Assembly (NCBI GenBank): GCA_964344255.1
Contig: CAYFMQ010000003.1
Location: 186,001-250,000, forward strand
DNA from: JAJFIE01 sp964344255
GTDB taxonomy: Bacteria > Pseudomonadota > Alphaproteobacteria > Rhodospirillales > Casp-alpha2
Direction: 5' to 3'
Length of the DNA stretch: 64,000 nt
In this document: one piece after another, positions 33,427-41,931 of the stretch
Position numbering within the stretch: the first letter of the stretch is position 1
Layout of the letters: each line of letters opens with the position of its first letter
Position numbers and translations under genes: made by a program
The notes under the pieces: generated by a model
The model's database searches: none
What the model was told of the DNA's origin: nothing
Seen by the model: the letters and a program-made list of their open reading frames with translations, nothing else

Positions 33427-35043
33427 CTAGTCCTCTATATGGACGAACGCCCGGGCCTGGGTGACGGTCCGGATGGGATTTCGCCGTTTCAGCGGCGCGT
33501 TGAGAAAACGGTTCAATGCGGCTAGCAGGACGGGCTTCCACGGTGCGTCGGGGGCATGGCGGATTTCCTCGGCTGCGGCGCTCACGGTTTTGACCAGATG
33601 CGCCGCCACGATGTATTCGAACTGGCCGTGATCGAACAGGCTTTCCAGAGTATCATCGATAAAGCCGCCGGGATTGTCCGGAAGCCAGTCCTCCACCGTT
33701 ACCGAACGGTCGAGGAACTGGGTGTTGCGGCCGAAGAAGCAGCAGATCTGCAACAGGGCGTTTGGCCAAAGCTCAGGATAGCGCGCCGCCAGGCGGCGGG
33801 CGGCGTTGGCGAACGTGATTTCGTGGGTGAAGTTCAGCCAGCCTCTGTTGTGGGATATGGGTTCGTCGTTCTGTTTCTGGCAGGCGACATGATCGTATCT
33901 GAGCAGGCTCCGGCACGACATTTCGAACAGGACATCAAACAGTTCCTGCGGTGGAAGAGCGCTGCGCGCCGCCAGTTCCATGGCGCGGTCCGCGCCGAGG
34001 CTCTCGAAATCCGCAATGCCGGGGGTGATGTCTGTTTCCCGGCCCCAGGCTTCCAGGCATTGGGCGTAGTCCCTGAATTCCGGTATCAGGTCCTCACGCG
34101 ACGCCATGATCAGGCCGCGGGTCAGCGCCAGCAAAAGCGGCTCCATAACTTCATCGCCCAGATGGTCAAGCAACTCGCCGGTCTTGACGACGTAGATCGC
34201 GCCGTGGCCGAAATCCAGATAATGGCGCAGGGCGGCGCGGGCGAACGCCGGCTCCAGGTCGTTCCATGTCTTGCCGTCTTTCATTGCGCCCCGGACGAGG
34301 GCGATGGCGGTGTCTTCATCTTCCGTTTCCATGGCGTCGGCGAACGTCTCATCATCCCAGGGCTCGATCCGTTCACAGTAGGGGAAAGCCGGCTCGCGAC
34401 GGCTGTCCCAGGCGAGATAGGCGATGGTTTCATGGATCGGCATCAGGCGTTTTGCCGGATCGATACCTGCGCAATTGCCTAGGGAAAGCCAGTCGGGCGC
34501 GGCGATGTGCGCGTGGGTCGATCCCATGCCGAACTCGAACCTGTCATGAGTCCAGTGTATGGTCCGGCGAAGGGCGTCCAGCGGATCGCCGCCCGCCTTT
34601 TCCATGCGCGCCAGTTCCCGTGCCATCCGGTCATATTCGTGCCGGTCGAACGAGTCCCTCAGATTGGCGAGGGCTTCCTCGATCAGGGTGGCGCTGTCTT
34701 CGTCGGAAACATCGATCCAGATGTCGCCGTCACGGATTTCAACGGGATAGATGCGCAGCCGGTCACCGCCGTACAGGTTATCGCCGGTGGTGAGGTCGAA
34801 TTTCCAGTTGTGCCAGTTGCAGGTCAGGGTGCAGGTTTCAGACAGCGTTCCGGCCTTTAGCGGAAAGCCTTCGTGGGGGCAGCGGTTGTTGCAGGCGTAC
34901 ACCTGACCGTCGCGGAGAAAGACGGCGATCTGTTTGCCGTCCAGTTTCACCGTGCGGGCCCCGGCCTGTTCCAGTTCCGGCATGGAAAAGGCCCGTTCCC
35001 AACGGGGTTCCCGCGTGGGGGCTGTCGCCGAGGATTGCAGCAT
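33427..35043 (-). CDS. Rieske [2Fe-2S] domain fused to a large helical domain
   Basis: 538 residues. Residues 10-110 form a Rieske domain with ligands C55, H57, C75 and H78 in NNRCPHEGFPL and LTCNWHNWKFD. The remaining 420 residues are mostly helical with repeated His- and Trp-rich segments (IHWTHDRFEFG, LPIHETIAYLAW-like stretch, RHYLDFGHGAIYVVK, NFTHEITFANAARRLAARYPELW). They match neither the aromatic-ring hydroxylase catalytic domain nor a familiar reductase. A remote relation to questin-oxidase-like proteins is possible. A redox enzyme or helper that feeds electrons to the helical part is likely. Operon with the FAH-type hydratase. Confidence 0.7.
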   Translation of the reverse strand: MLQSSATAPTREPRWERAFSMPELEQAGARTVKLDGKQIAVFLRDGQVYACNNRCPHEGFPLKAGTLSETCTLTCNWHNWKFDLTTGDNLYGGDRLRIYPVEIRDGDIWIDVSDEDSATLIEEALANLRDSFDRHEYDRMARELARMEKAGGDPLDALRRTIHWTHDRFEFGMGSTHAHIAAPDWLSLGNCAGIDPAKRLMPIHETIAYLAWDSRREPAFPYCERIEPWDDETFADAMETEDEDTAIALVRGAMKDGKTWNDLEPAFARAALRHYLDFGHGAIYVVKTGELLDHLGDEVMEPLLLALTRGLIMASREDLIPEFRDYAQCLEAWGRETDITPGIADFESLGADRAMELAARSALPPQELFDVLFEMSCRSLLRYDHVACQKQNDEPISHNRGWLNFTHEITFANAARRLAARYPELWPNALLQICCFFGRNTQFLDRSVTVEDWLPDNPGGFIDDTLESLFDHGQFEYIVAAHLVKTVSAAAEEIRHAPDAPWKPVLLAALNRFLNAPLKRRNPIRTVTQARAFVHIED

Positions 35044-35065
35044 GACGCTCTCCGGTAAATAAAGA

Positions 35066-35127
35066 AAGAAAATTCTTTATAAACTATTCAACCGTTTTAT
35101 ATATAAATCAAGAAAATTCTTTAAAAA
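35066..35127. promoter_or_regulatory. Repeated near-palindrome upstream of the Rieske gene
   Basis: AAGAAAATTCTTTATAAA at 35066-35083 and AAGAAAATTCTTTAAAAA at 35110-35127. Each contains AAGAA-AA-TTCTT and they are 44 bases apart (about four turns). They lie 23 and 67 bases upstream of the Rieske ATG. Probably paired operator sites. The region to 35315 otherwise holds the hsp20 promoter and no other gene. Confidence 0.5.
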
Positions 35128-35315
35128 ATAGCTTGTGAATGATTCTTTCTTTCGGAAAGCCTGGGCATCGGAGTGTAGCATACCACAGGGGCTTTGCAGA
35201 CGAATTTGGCATGCAGGCCCAGCCGATTGATCCGTATCAAGGTGTATGAACTAGAATGTGGATACACTTTTTCGACACTGTCCAATGATTTCAGCCATTG
35301 ATTGAGGAGGTTCAC

Positions 35316-35744
35316 ATGGTCGAGAAATCGGATGTAACCCCAAACCCCTCGGACTGGTGGTCGCAGTTTTACGCGCCCGTGCGGCAGTTCGGCGAACGGG
35401 TGGCCGAGTTCTTCTCGCCCAGTTCCGAAGCCGCGACGACGGATGAGAATTACGAAATCACCGTCGAGTTGCCCGGCGTCGGCGAAGAGGATATCGCCGT
35501 TGAAGTCCATGACGGACGGCTGACCGTGTCGGGTGAAAAACGCGCCGCCAAGGAGGAAAAGGGCAAGAACTATTACTTCTCCGAACGGGTCTACGGCAGT
35601 TTCAGCCGTGCCTTCCGGCTGCCCGAGGACGCCGATACGGACAACATCACGGCGAATCACAAGGACGGCGTGCTGACCGTCACCATTCGCAAGCTTGCCC
35701 CGGCGACGGTGGAGCCCAAGAAGATCAAGGTGACGAAGCGCTAG
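35316..35744 (+). CDS. Hsp20 family small heat-shock protein
   Basis: 142 residues from ATG 35316 with GAGGAGG upstream. Alpha-crystallin domain from ENYEITVELPGVGEEDIAVEV to GVLTVTIRKL, with the inner DGRLTVSGEK and VYGSFSRAFRLPEDAD. N-terminal part (SDWWSQFYAPVRQFGERVAEFF) is the usual amphipathic arm. ATP-independent holdase. Its stop overlaps the end of the convergent MFS gene by 20 bases. Confidence 0.93.
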   Translation: MVEKSDVTPNPSDWWSQFYAPVRQFGERVAEFFSPSSEAATTDENYEITVELPGVGEEDIAVEVHDGRLTVSGEKRAAKEEKGKNYYFSERVYGSFSRAFRLPEDADTDNITANHKDGVLTVTIRKLAPATVEPKKIKVTKR

Positions 35745-36936
35745 GGTTTATCGGCGATTTGCCGATACCGTGGATGACCACCACATGAATAAGGAAGGCG
35801 ATGACCGCCGCCGTGGCCATGACGGCGACGAGCGGCAGGGCGCTGTCCGCCATCAGGCTGCCAACCAGGGTCGATGAGCCTGCGCCGAAGGCGATCTGGG
35901 TGAAGCCGCTGATGCCCGACGCCGCGCCCGCCTGCCGGGGATCGACGCTGATGGCGCCCGCAACGCCGTTGGGTATGGCGAGGCCGTTACCGAAGGCGAC
36001 CACGCCCATGGAGCAAAACACCAGCAGGGGGCTCAGCGCATCGAAGGCGAAAATCACAGCCTGTCCGCCGGCGCCGATCAGCGCGATTGTGGTGCCGATC
36101 AGGATCATGCGGTCGGTGCCGACGCGCACCGAAAAGCGGCCCGATGAGAAATTGCCACTCATGTAGCAGACGGAAGCGATCATAAAGTAAAGCCCGAACA
36201 TGGAGGGCGACAGCCCCATCAGTTCGATGACCACATAAGGCGCGCCGCCCAGGAAGCCGAAATAGATGGCGGAGGAAAAGCTGAGCTGGAAGGTGTAACC
36301 GTGGAAAGCGGGTTCCTTCAGCAGGCTGATGAAGCGGATATCCGCGCTTGCGGTAATGCGCCGTCGTTCCGCGCCGTGGGTTTCCGCCAGCCTGAACAGG
36401 CACCAGACGCCGACCACGGTGGCGACGGCGAGGACGAAGAAAAAGCTGTAGCGCCAGCCCAGCCATACATCGAACGCACCGCCGATGGTCGGCGCCAGCA
36501 TGGGCGCGACTACCATGGCCATGGTGATATAGGCGATCATGGACGCGGCGCGTTCCCTGTCATACATGTCGCGGACCATGGCGCGGCCCAGCACGACCCC
36601 GGCGCTGCCGCCGACGGCCTGGAGACAGCGGCCCGCGATCAGAACCTCGATGTTGGGCGCAAGGGCGCAGATCAGCGAGCCTGATGCGAATAACGCAAGG
36701 CCGATAAGCAACAGGGGCCGCCGCCCGAAGCGGTCGGAGAGGGGGCCGTAGATAAGCTGGGAAAAGGCGAGGCCGATCAGGTAGAAACTCAGGGTCAACT
36801 GGACCGTCGCATAATCCGTGTGCAGGTCCGCCATCAGGCCGGGCATGGAGGGCAGGAAGATGTTGACCGCCAAAGGCCCGATCGCGGTCACGGCGATCAG
36901 GATAAACAGAGAGGGTTTTTCGGGCATTCCGGGCAT
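35725..36936 (-). CDS. Bcr/CflA-family multidrug MFS transporter
   Basis: 403 residues, twelve predicted membrane segments. Family marks: IGPLAVNIFLPSMPGLMADL at the first helix, LIYGPLSDRFGRRPLLLIGL (motif A), LQAVGGSAGVVLGRAMVRDMY and the sequence PNGVAGAISVDPRQAGAASGISGF. Drug/H+ antiporter of the DHA1 Bcr/CflA subgroup. Start ATG 36936 (a second Met two residues on is possible). Divergent from yaaA. Confidence 0.9.
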   Translation of the reverse strand: MPGMPEKPSLFILIAVTAIGPLAVNIFLPSMPGLMADLHTDYATVQLTLSFYLIGLAFSQLIYGPLSDRFGRRPLLLIGLALFASGSLICALAPNIEVLIAGRCLQAVGGSAGVVLGRAMVRDMYDRERAASMIAYITMAMVVAPMLAPTIGGAFDVWLGWRYSFFFVLAVATVVGVWCLFRLAETHGAERRRITASADIRFISLLKEPAFHGYTFQLSFSSAIYFGFLGGAPYVVIELMGLSPSMFGLYFMIASVCYMSGNFSSGRFSVRVGTDRMILIGTTIALIGAGGQAVIFAFDALSPLLVFCSMGVVAFGNGLAIPNGVAGAISVDPRQAGAASGISGFTQIAFGAGSSTLVGSLMADSALPLVAVMATAAVIAFLIHVVVIHGIGKSPINPSASSP

Positions 36937-37097
36937 TCAGGAGCCTGCCAGTCAACAATTCACAGGATGCGGATTTTTGTAACGCCACACTGGGCAGGGC
37001 AGGCTGGTTTGTCCAGTCCCCCATATGGCCTAACAGTTTGCGAAAACGGAATCTCCAGTCTAGAGTCTTTCCAGATTCTACCTGAGGACACCTGCCC

Positions 37098-37871
37098 ATG
37101 CTCGCTATCGTTTCGCCCGCCAAAAAAATGGATTTTGACCCCCTGGACCGTTCACTGCCCATGAGCGAGCCGGACTTTCTGGACGATACCCAACTGCTTG
37201 TCAAAAGCGCGAAGAAGCTGAGCAAGAGCGAGTTGCAGCGGCTGATGAAACTGAGCGATTCCCTGGCTGAGCTGAATTACCAGCGCTTCAAGGGCTTTTC
37301 CGCCGATCCGTCGCCCGACCAGGTCAAGCAGGCGGTCATGGCCTTCGCCGGCGATACCTTTGTCGGGCTCGATGCGCCAAGCCTCAGTAAGGACGAACTG
37401 GTCTACGCCCAGGATCACCTGCGGATCCTCTCAGGGCTCTACGGCCTGCTGCGGCCCCTCGACATGATCCAGCCCTACCGCCTGGAAATGGGCAAGCGAC
37501 TGGATAATCCGCGCGGTTCCGATCTCTATGAATTCTGGGACGAGCAGTTAGCTGAAGCCATCGACGGCATCGTCGCGTCCCACAAGGCGCAGGTGGTGGT
37601 TAATTGCGCCTCCAACGAATACTTCAAGGCGACAAAGCCGAAGGTCATGACATCGCGGGTCATCACCCCGGTGTTCAAGGAGATCAAGAACGGCGAGGCG
37701 CGGGTGCTGGGCCTGTTCGCCAAGCGCGCCCGGGGCTCCATGGCGCGCTACATGATCCAGAACCGCATCGAAGACCCTGATGGAATCAAGAACTTCGATA
37801 CGGGCGGATACATCTACCGCGACGACCTATCCGAAGACGATACCTGGGTCTTCACCCGCGAGCAGGTCTAG
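37098..37871 (+). CDS. yaaA: Peroxide stress protein YaaA (UPF0246)
   Basis: 257 residues, the family norm. MLAIVSPAKKMDF at the start, then FKGFSADPSPDQVKQAVMAFAGDTFVGLDA, DHLRILSGLYGLLRPLDMIQPYRLEMGKRL and NCASNEYFKATKP are diagnostic. YaaA binds DNA and lowers intracellular iron damage during peroxide stress in E. coli. The SDR gene follows 4 bases later. Confidence 0.95.
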   Translation: MLAIVSPAKKMDFDPLDRSLPMSEPDFLDDTQLLVKSAKKLSKSELQRLMKLSDSLAELNYQRFKGFSADPSPDQVKQAVMAFAGDTFVGLDAPSLSKDELVYAQDHLRILSGLYGLLRPLDMIQPYRLEMGKRLDNPRGSDLYEFWDEQLAEAIDGIVASHKAQVVVNCASNEYFKATKPKVMTSRVITPVFKEIKNGEARVLGLFAKRARGSMARYMIQNRIEDPDGIKNFDTGGYIYRDDLSEDDTWVFTREQV

Positions 37872-37875
37872 TCTT

Positions 37876-38604
37876 ATGGCCCGGCCTGTATGCGCGATTA
37901 TCGGGGCAGGCGAGGGACTGGGGCAGTCGCTGGCCCGCAAGTTCGCCGCCGAAGGCTGTGACATCGCCCTGATTTCCCGCTCTGAGAAAGGCAGCGCTGA
38001 TGCCGTAAAGGCTGCAACGGCAGCCGGCGCTTCCGTCAAATTCCTGGCAGCCGATGCAACGAAACCCGAAACCATCGAGCAGGCTCTTGCAGAGGTTGCG
38101 TCTCAAATGGGCCAAATCGAGATCATGATCTACAACGCACGGGCGGATTTCCCGAGCGATGAGCCTCTCGACATGTCTTATGAAGACCTGGACGACACGT
38201 TTCGCCTGGAGGTTAGCGGTGCGCTGGCGGCGGCCAAGGCCGTGATGCCCGCCATGCGGGAACGGGGCGAGGGAACCCTGCTGTTTTCCAGCGCCACGGC
38301 GGCCCTGCGCGGCTCGGCCGTTCATCCGCTCTATGCTATTGGTAAGTTCGGGCTCCGGGCCCTGACGCAGAGCCTCACCAAAGCCTACGCCAAGGACGGC
38401 GTGCATGTCGTCCATGTGCGCCTCGACTGCGACCTCGACATGCCGCTGATGCGCGAGATTTACGGCGACAACAAATATGATCCCGATTATCTCGCCAACA
38501 CGGATGACGTTGCCGAAACCTACTGGTGGGTGCACAAGCAACCCAAAGGGGCCTGGAGCAACGAGATCGAGCTCAGGCCCTATACGGAAACCTGGACATA
38601 TTAG
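37876..38604 (+). CDS. SDR-family oxidoreductase, atypical nucleotide loop
   Basis: 242 residues from ATG 37876, four bases after yaaA; the frame extends further upstream but overlaps yaaA. Rossmann fold with loop IIGAGEGLGQSLARKF, a variant of the classical TGxxxGIG. FSSATAALRGSAVHPLYAIGKFGLRALTQSL holds the catalytic Ser, Tyr and Lys positions (S, then Y-x3-K). Resembles the glucose/ribitol-dehydrogenase-type short-chain reductases. Substrate unknown. Confidence 0.85.
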   Translation: MARPVCAIIGAGEGLGQSLARKFAAEGCDIALISRSEKGSADAVKAATAAGASVKFLAADATKPETIEQALAEVASQMGQIEIMIYNARADFPSDEPLDMSYEDLDDTFRLEVSGALAAAKAVMPAMRERGEGTLLFSSATAALRGSAVHPLYAIGKFGLRALTQSLTKAYAKDGVHVVHVRLDCDLDMPLMREIYGDNKYDPDYLANTDDVAETYWWVHKQPKGAWSNEIELRPYTETWTY

Positions 38605-38616
38605 CCCATCAGAGGG

Positions 38617-39465
38617 TCAGTCCGGCGGCATTTCGTCATAGGCAGGCAGGTCGCCGGTGATATCGAACCAGCCGGCCTTCGATCCGACGAAGATATTGTC
38701 CATCTCCTTCACCCCGGGATCGTCGTCCAGCCCGCCCATGGGGATGACGGCGTAGTCACGCTCCTCATTGAGGCGGGGCATCGGGGAACTGCAGGTCCTG
38801 CAGAATACCTGGGTGAACTTGTGGCCGTCCGGCGTGAAGCTCTTCAGGTTCTCCTCGCCCCTGATGAAGTGAACGCCGCTGAAAGAGGTGAATCCGTTGG
38901 TGGCGTGCGCCGCGGCGCGGGCGTGACGGCAGAGCGAGCAGTGGCAATTGTGCACGGTGTGTATGGGTTCCGTCACGTGGTAGGCGACGGCGCCGCACAG
39001 GCAGCTGCCGCGCACGATTCCTTCCTGCTGTCCCTGGTCCGGCACCACGCCCTGGACGTCGGGATATCCCGTTTCCTCCGGGTACAGGTCGTGGCAGGGA
39101 AGACCGTTGGTGATCTCGTGCCAGGGCGAATTGTCGGGCGCGAAAACGTTGCAGTCCGATTTGCGGCCGTCCTCATGGCAGCCGCCGGGGGAGATCCAGT
39201 GTGTCGCATGAAGATCGGAATAAGGGACCACAGAGCCGCAAACGTCGCACGACGCCCGGATCAGCACCTCGGAGGACTGGTAATGGATGATCTTGTCCTC
39301 GCCGCTGGTGAAGCGGATTTCACCGGCCTTGAAAAACCAGTAGGTGCCGAACGGCGTGCCGTGCACTTTCTGGCACATGCGGCAATGACAGTTGAAGCTC
39401 TGAAAAGGTTCCGCCAGCAACTCCCACGTCACCGTGCCGCACAGGCATGATCCCTGATTTCCCAT
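38617..39465 (-). CDS. Tandem GFA-domain protein
   Basis: 282 residues with two GFA (glutathione-dependent formaldehyde-activating enzyme-like) zinc domains. Domain one has GSCLCGTV, NCHCRMCQK and SCDVCGSVVP; domain two, from about residue 154, has GSCLCGAV, NCHCSLCRH and FCRTCSSPMP. GFA proteins bind zinc through these cysteines; many are of unknown function, a few react with formaldehyde-glutathione. A two-domain version is less common than the single-domain. Start ATG 39465 with GGGAGAC upstream. Confidence 0.88.
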   Translation of the reverse strand: MGNQGSCLCGTVTWELLAEPFQSFNCHCRMCQKVHGTPFGTYWFFKAGEIRFTSGEDKIIHYQSSEVLIRASCDVCGSVVPYSDLHATHWISPGGCHEDGRKSDCNVFAPDNSPWHEITNGLPCHDLYPEETGYPDVQGVVPDQGQQEGIVRGSCLCGAVAYHVTEPIHTVHNCHCSLCRHARAAAHATNGFTSFSGVHFIRGEENLKSFTPDGHKFTQVFCRTCSSPMPRLNEERDYAVIPMGGLDDDPGVKEMDNIFVGSKAGWFDITGDLPAYDEMPPD

Positions 39466-39487
39466 CTATTGTCTCCCTTCGCTTTTC

Positions 39488-41083
39488 TTAGTAACCAATG
39501 GCACAGCCATCCTTGCGCGGGTCCGAGCCGCCGGTCAGCACGCCCTGGTCCCAGTCGATGGCGATGGCCTGTGAGCCGCCGATGGGATCTTCCGGTTTGA
39601 TGACCGTATGGCCTCGCCGGGTCAGTTCCTCCCTTATGACATCGGGAATGCCGCATTCCATTTCAACCTCACCGGTTGCCGGTTCGACCATGAAACGCGG
39701 GCAGTCCATGGCTTCCTGGATGTCCATGCCGAAATCCAGGTATCGCGTTAAGAATTGCATGTGGCCGAAGGACTGGTAATCGCCGCCCATGACGCCGAAG
39801 GAAAGCTGTATTCGTCCGTCCTTCGCCGCCATGGCGGGAATGATGGTGTGGAGCGGTCTTTTCCCCGGCTGAATGCAGTTGGGATGGGCCGGGTCGAGGG
39901 TGAAGCCCTGGCCCCGGTTGGTGAGCACGACGCCGGATTTGGGCGCCGTCAGGCCGCTGCCCCAGCCCCAGAACAGGGTGTTGATGAAGCTGGCGACGTT
40001 GCGATCCTTGTCAACGACAGTCAGGTACACCGTGTCCTTGTGCCGGGGCAGGCCCGGGTCGGGGGTCGGTACCGATGCCTTTTCGGGATCGATGGCGTCC
40101 ATGCAGGCCTTTGCGTAATCATCCGACAAGATTTCCGCCACCGGCACGTCGCTCATCGCCGGGTCGGCCAGGTACTGGTCCCGGGCGCGATAGGCCTGGC
40201 GGCAGGCCTCGATTTCCAGATGGATGCGCTCTAGGCTCAACGCGCCGCCGGGATCCACCTTCACCCGCTTCATCATGTTGAGCAGCAACAGCGCGAACAG
40301 ACCCTGTCCGTTGGGCGGGCATTCGAAGACTTTGAGGCCCCGGAATTCCGTTGAAATGGGCTCCACATACTCCCCGGCCGCGTTGGCGAAATCCTCCAGG
40401 GTGTGCAGGCCGCCCTTGCTTTGCAGGTGTCCGACAATGTCCTCGGCGACCTCGCCCGTATAGAAGGCGTCGCGCCCCCCTTCGGCGACCTTTCGCAGGG
40501 TTTCCGCCAGTTCGGGAAAACGATGCATTTGGCCCTCGACGGGGGCCTTGCCGCCCGGCAGGTAGATGCGGGCCGTGTTCTCATCCTGCCTGAGAAATTC
40601 CTCGTCACGGGCAAAGTCGAAAGAGACACGGGATGAAATGGGGAAGCCCTCGCTGGCGTAACGGATAGCCGGCGCGAGAACCTCGCCCAGGCTCATGCGG
40701 CCATGATCGCGGTTGAGCTGATACCACGCGTCGCAGGCTCCCGGTACGATAACGCTGTGGGGTGAATGACGTTCCAGTTCCGTAATGCCGTTTTCGGCAA
40801 ACCATTCGGGCGTGGCGCCCGTCGGGGCACGGCCTGAGCCGTTAAAGGCGACGATATCCGCCGTTCCTTCCGGCGCATAGAGGCAGAAGCAATCGCCGCC
40901 GATGCCCGTTGAGCCGGATTCGACGACGCACTGTACGGCGCACGCGGCGATGGCAGCGTCCATGGCGTTGCCGCCTGCTTTCAGGATGTCGATGGCGGTC
41001 TGGGATGATAGGGGATGGGAGGTGCACGCCATGCCCTCGGGCGCATGGACGGGCGAACGGCCGGGAAGTTGCAGGTTTCTCAA
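39488..41083 (-). CDS. Gamma-glutamyltransferase family protein, cytoplasmic type
   Basis: 531 residues of the Ntn hydrolase GGT fold. The autocleavage region HKDTVYLTVVDKDRNVASFINTL has the catalytic Thr (start of the small subunit). NRGQGFTLDPAHPNCIQPGKRPLHTIIPAM and GVMGGDYQSFGHMQ are typical of the small subunit. No signal peptide, so probably cytoplasmic. This subgroup includes GGT-like enzymes and oxamate amidohydrolase-like proteins; the substrate may not be glutathione. Followed (minus direction) by the GFA gene 22 bases on. Confidence 0.9.
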   Translation of the reverse strand: MRNLQLPGRSPVHAPEGMACTSHPLSSQTAIDILKAGGNAMDAAIAACAVQCVVESGSTGIGGDCFCLYAPEGTADIVAFNGSGRAPTGATPEWFAENGITELERHSPHSVIVPGACDAWYQLNRDHGRMSLGEVLAPAIRYASEGFPISSRVSFDFARDEEFLRQDENTARIYLPGGKAPVEGQMHRFPELAETLRKVAEGGRDAFYTGEVAEDIVGHLQSKGGLHTLEDFANAAGEYVEPISTEFRGLKVFECPPNGQGLFALLLLNMMKRVKVDPGGALSLERIHLEIEACRQAYRARDQYLADPAMSDVPVAEILSDDYAKACMDAIDPEKASVPTPDPGLPRHKDTVYLTVVDKDRNVASFINTLFWGWGSGLTAPKSGVVLTNRGQGFTLDPAHPNCIQPGKRPLHTIIPAMAAKDGRIQLSFGVMGGDYQSFGHMQFLTRYLDFGMDIQEAMDCPRFMVEPATGEVEMECGIPDVIREELTRRGHTVIKPEDPIGGSQAIAIDWDQGVLTGGSDPRKDGCAIGY

Positions 41084-41188
41084 CGGTTATTTCTCTTCTG
41101 TTGCTTCGATGTGTTCAGGAGGCGGCAGTATGCCGGATCGATGGGGTTCAGTATATGTCCAAATCTATCCAAATGATGCGGGTAGGGC

Positions 41189-41761
41189 TCATTGCCCCAT
41201 CATTTGATGCTGGTGGTTGTCGTCATGCATCATATGCCCGTCTGAACCGTGTTCATCGTGATGCATCTCGTCTTTGACTTCCGTGCCGGCCCCTGGAAAG
41301 CCGGCCTGCATCCAGGTGATGACCATCCAGATTCCATCATCCGAGAGAACGTCTTCGTAGGACGGCATCGGAATATCGTAATACTCACCGCCCGCATGGA
41401 TGACCCAGAAATAGTAGTCGTCGATATCTGGGAAGTGTTTGAACATCGTCTGCAGATCAGCGGGTTTCGTCTTCAGCATTGCCGCCATATGGCCGTCGCC
41501 GGTGGCGTTGGCGCCGTGGCACATGACGCAGTACTGCTGGTAAAGTTGAATGCCCTGGCGAACATTTTCTGCCGTGCCTGCGACCGGGTTCGTTCGGTTC
41601 TTGAACCTCGGGTCGATTTCCCCCCGTTCGTAGGCTTCAAACATGGCCGAGCCCTTGCCGTCCGGTCCATGCGCCAGGGCCGATGCGGGCAAGTGTATCG
41701 TGCAGATCATGACAACGACTAGCGACCAAACGAAATTTCGCAACGGCAAGCTCCTTTTCAC
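41189..41761 (-). CDS. Periplasmic c-type cytochrome with His/Met-rich tail
   Basis: 190 residues from GTG 41761 (GGGGAGC upstream), giving basic MKRSLPLRN ahead of the hydrophobic signal core; a TTG six codons further on, behind AAGGAG, is a competing start, and the frame extends to 41818. Signal peptide ends near PASALA/HG. Single heme site CVMCH with a likely axial Met in PMPSYED. The last 35 residues are almost all His, Met and Asp (MHHDEHGSDGHMMHDD), a metal-binding-type tail. Probably a periplasmic electron carrier or heme subunit; copper loading is a guess. Upstream gap with the antiporter holds both promoters. Confidence 0.8.
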   Translation of the reverse strand: MKRSLPLRNFVWSLVVVMICTIHLPASALAHGPDGKGSAMFEAYERGEIDPRFKNRTNPVAGTAENVRQGIQLYQQYCVMCHGANATGDGHMAAMLKTKPADLQTMFKHFPDIDDYYFWVIHAGGEYYDIPMPSYEDVLSDDGIWMVITWMQAGFPGAGTEVKDEMHHDEHGSDGHMMHDDNHQHQMMGQ

Positions 41762-41931
41762 GCGCGCTCCCCTGATTATCAAACTGGCGATGTCGTTCAC
41801 CTTCGTCAAGGTGCGCACGGAAACAACAGATGGTTCGCTCTTGTTTATCAGATTTGTACAGCGAATGTGATTATTCGATTCCGGCGTGTTATTTGCTGTA
41901 GAACCTTGTCGCGCTTCCTGCCTATAGTTGC

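Noticed and set aside
33556..34482. Plus-strand open frame of 308 codons
   Set aside because: Antisense to the Rieske fusion protein; shadow frame.
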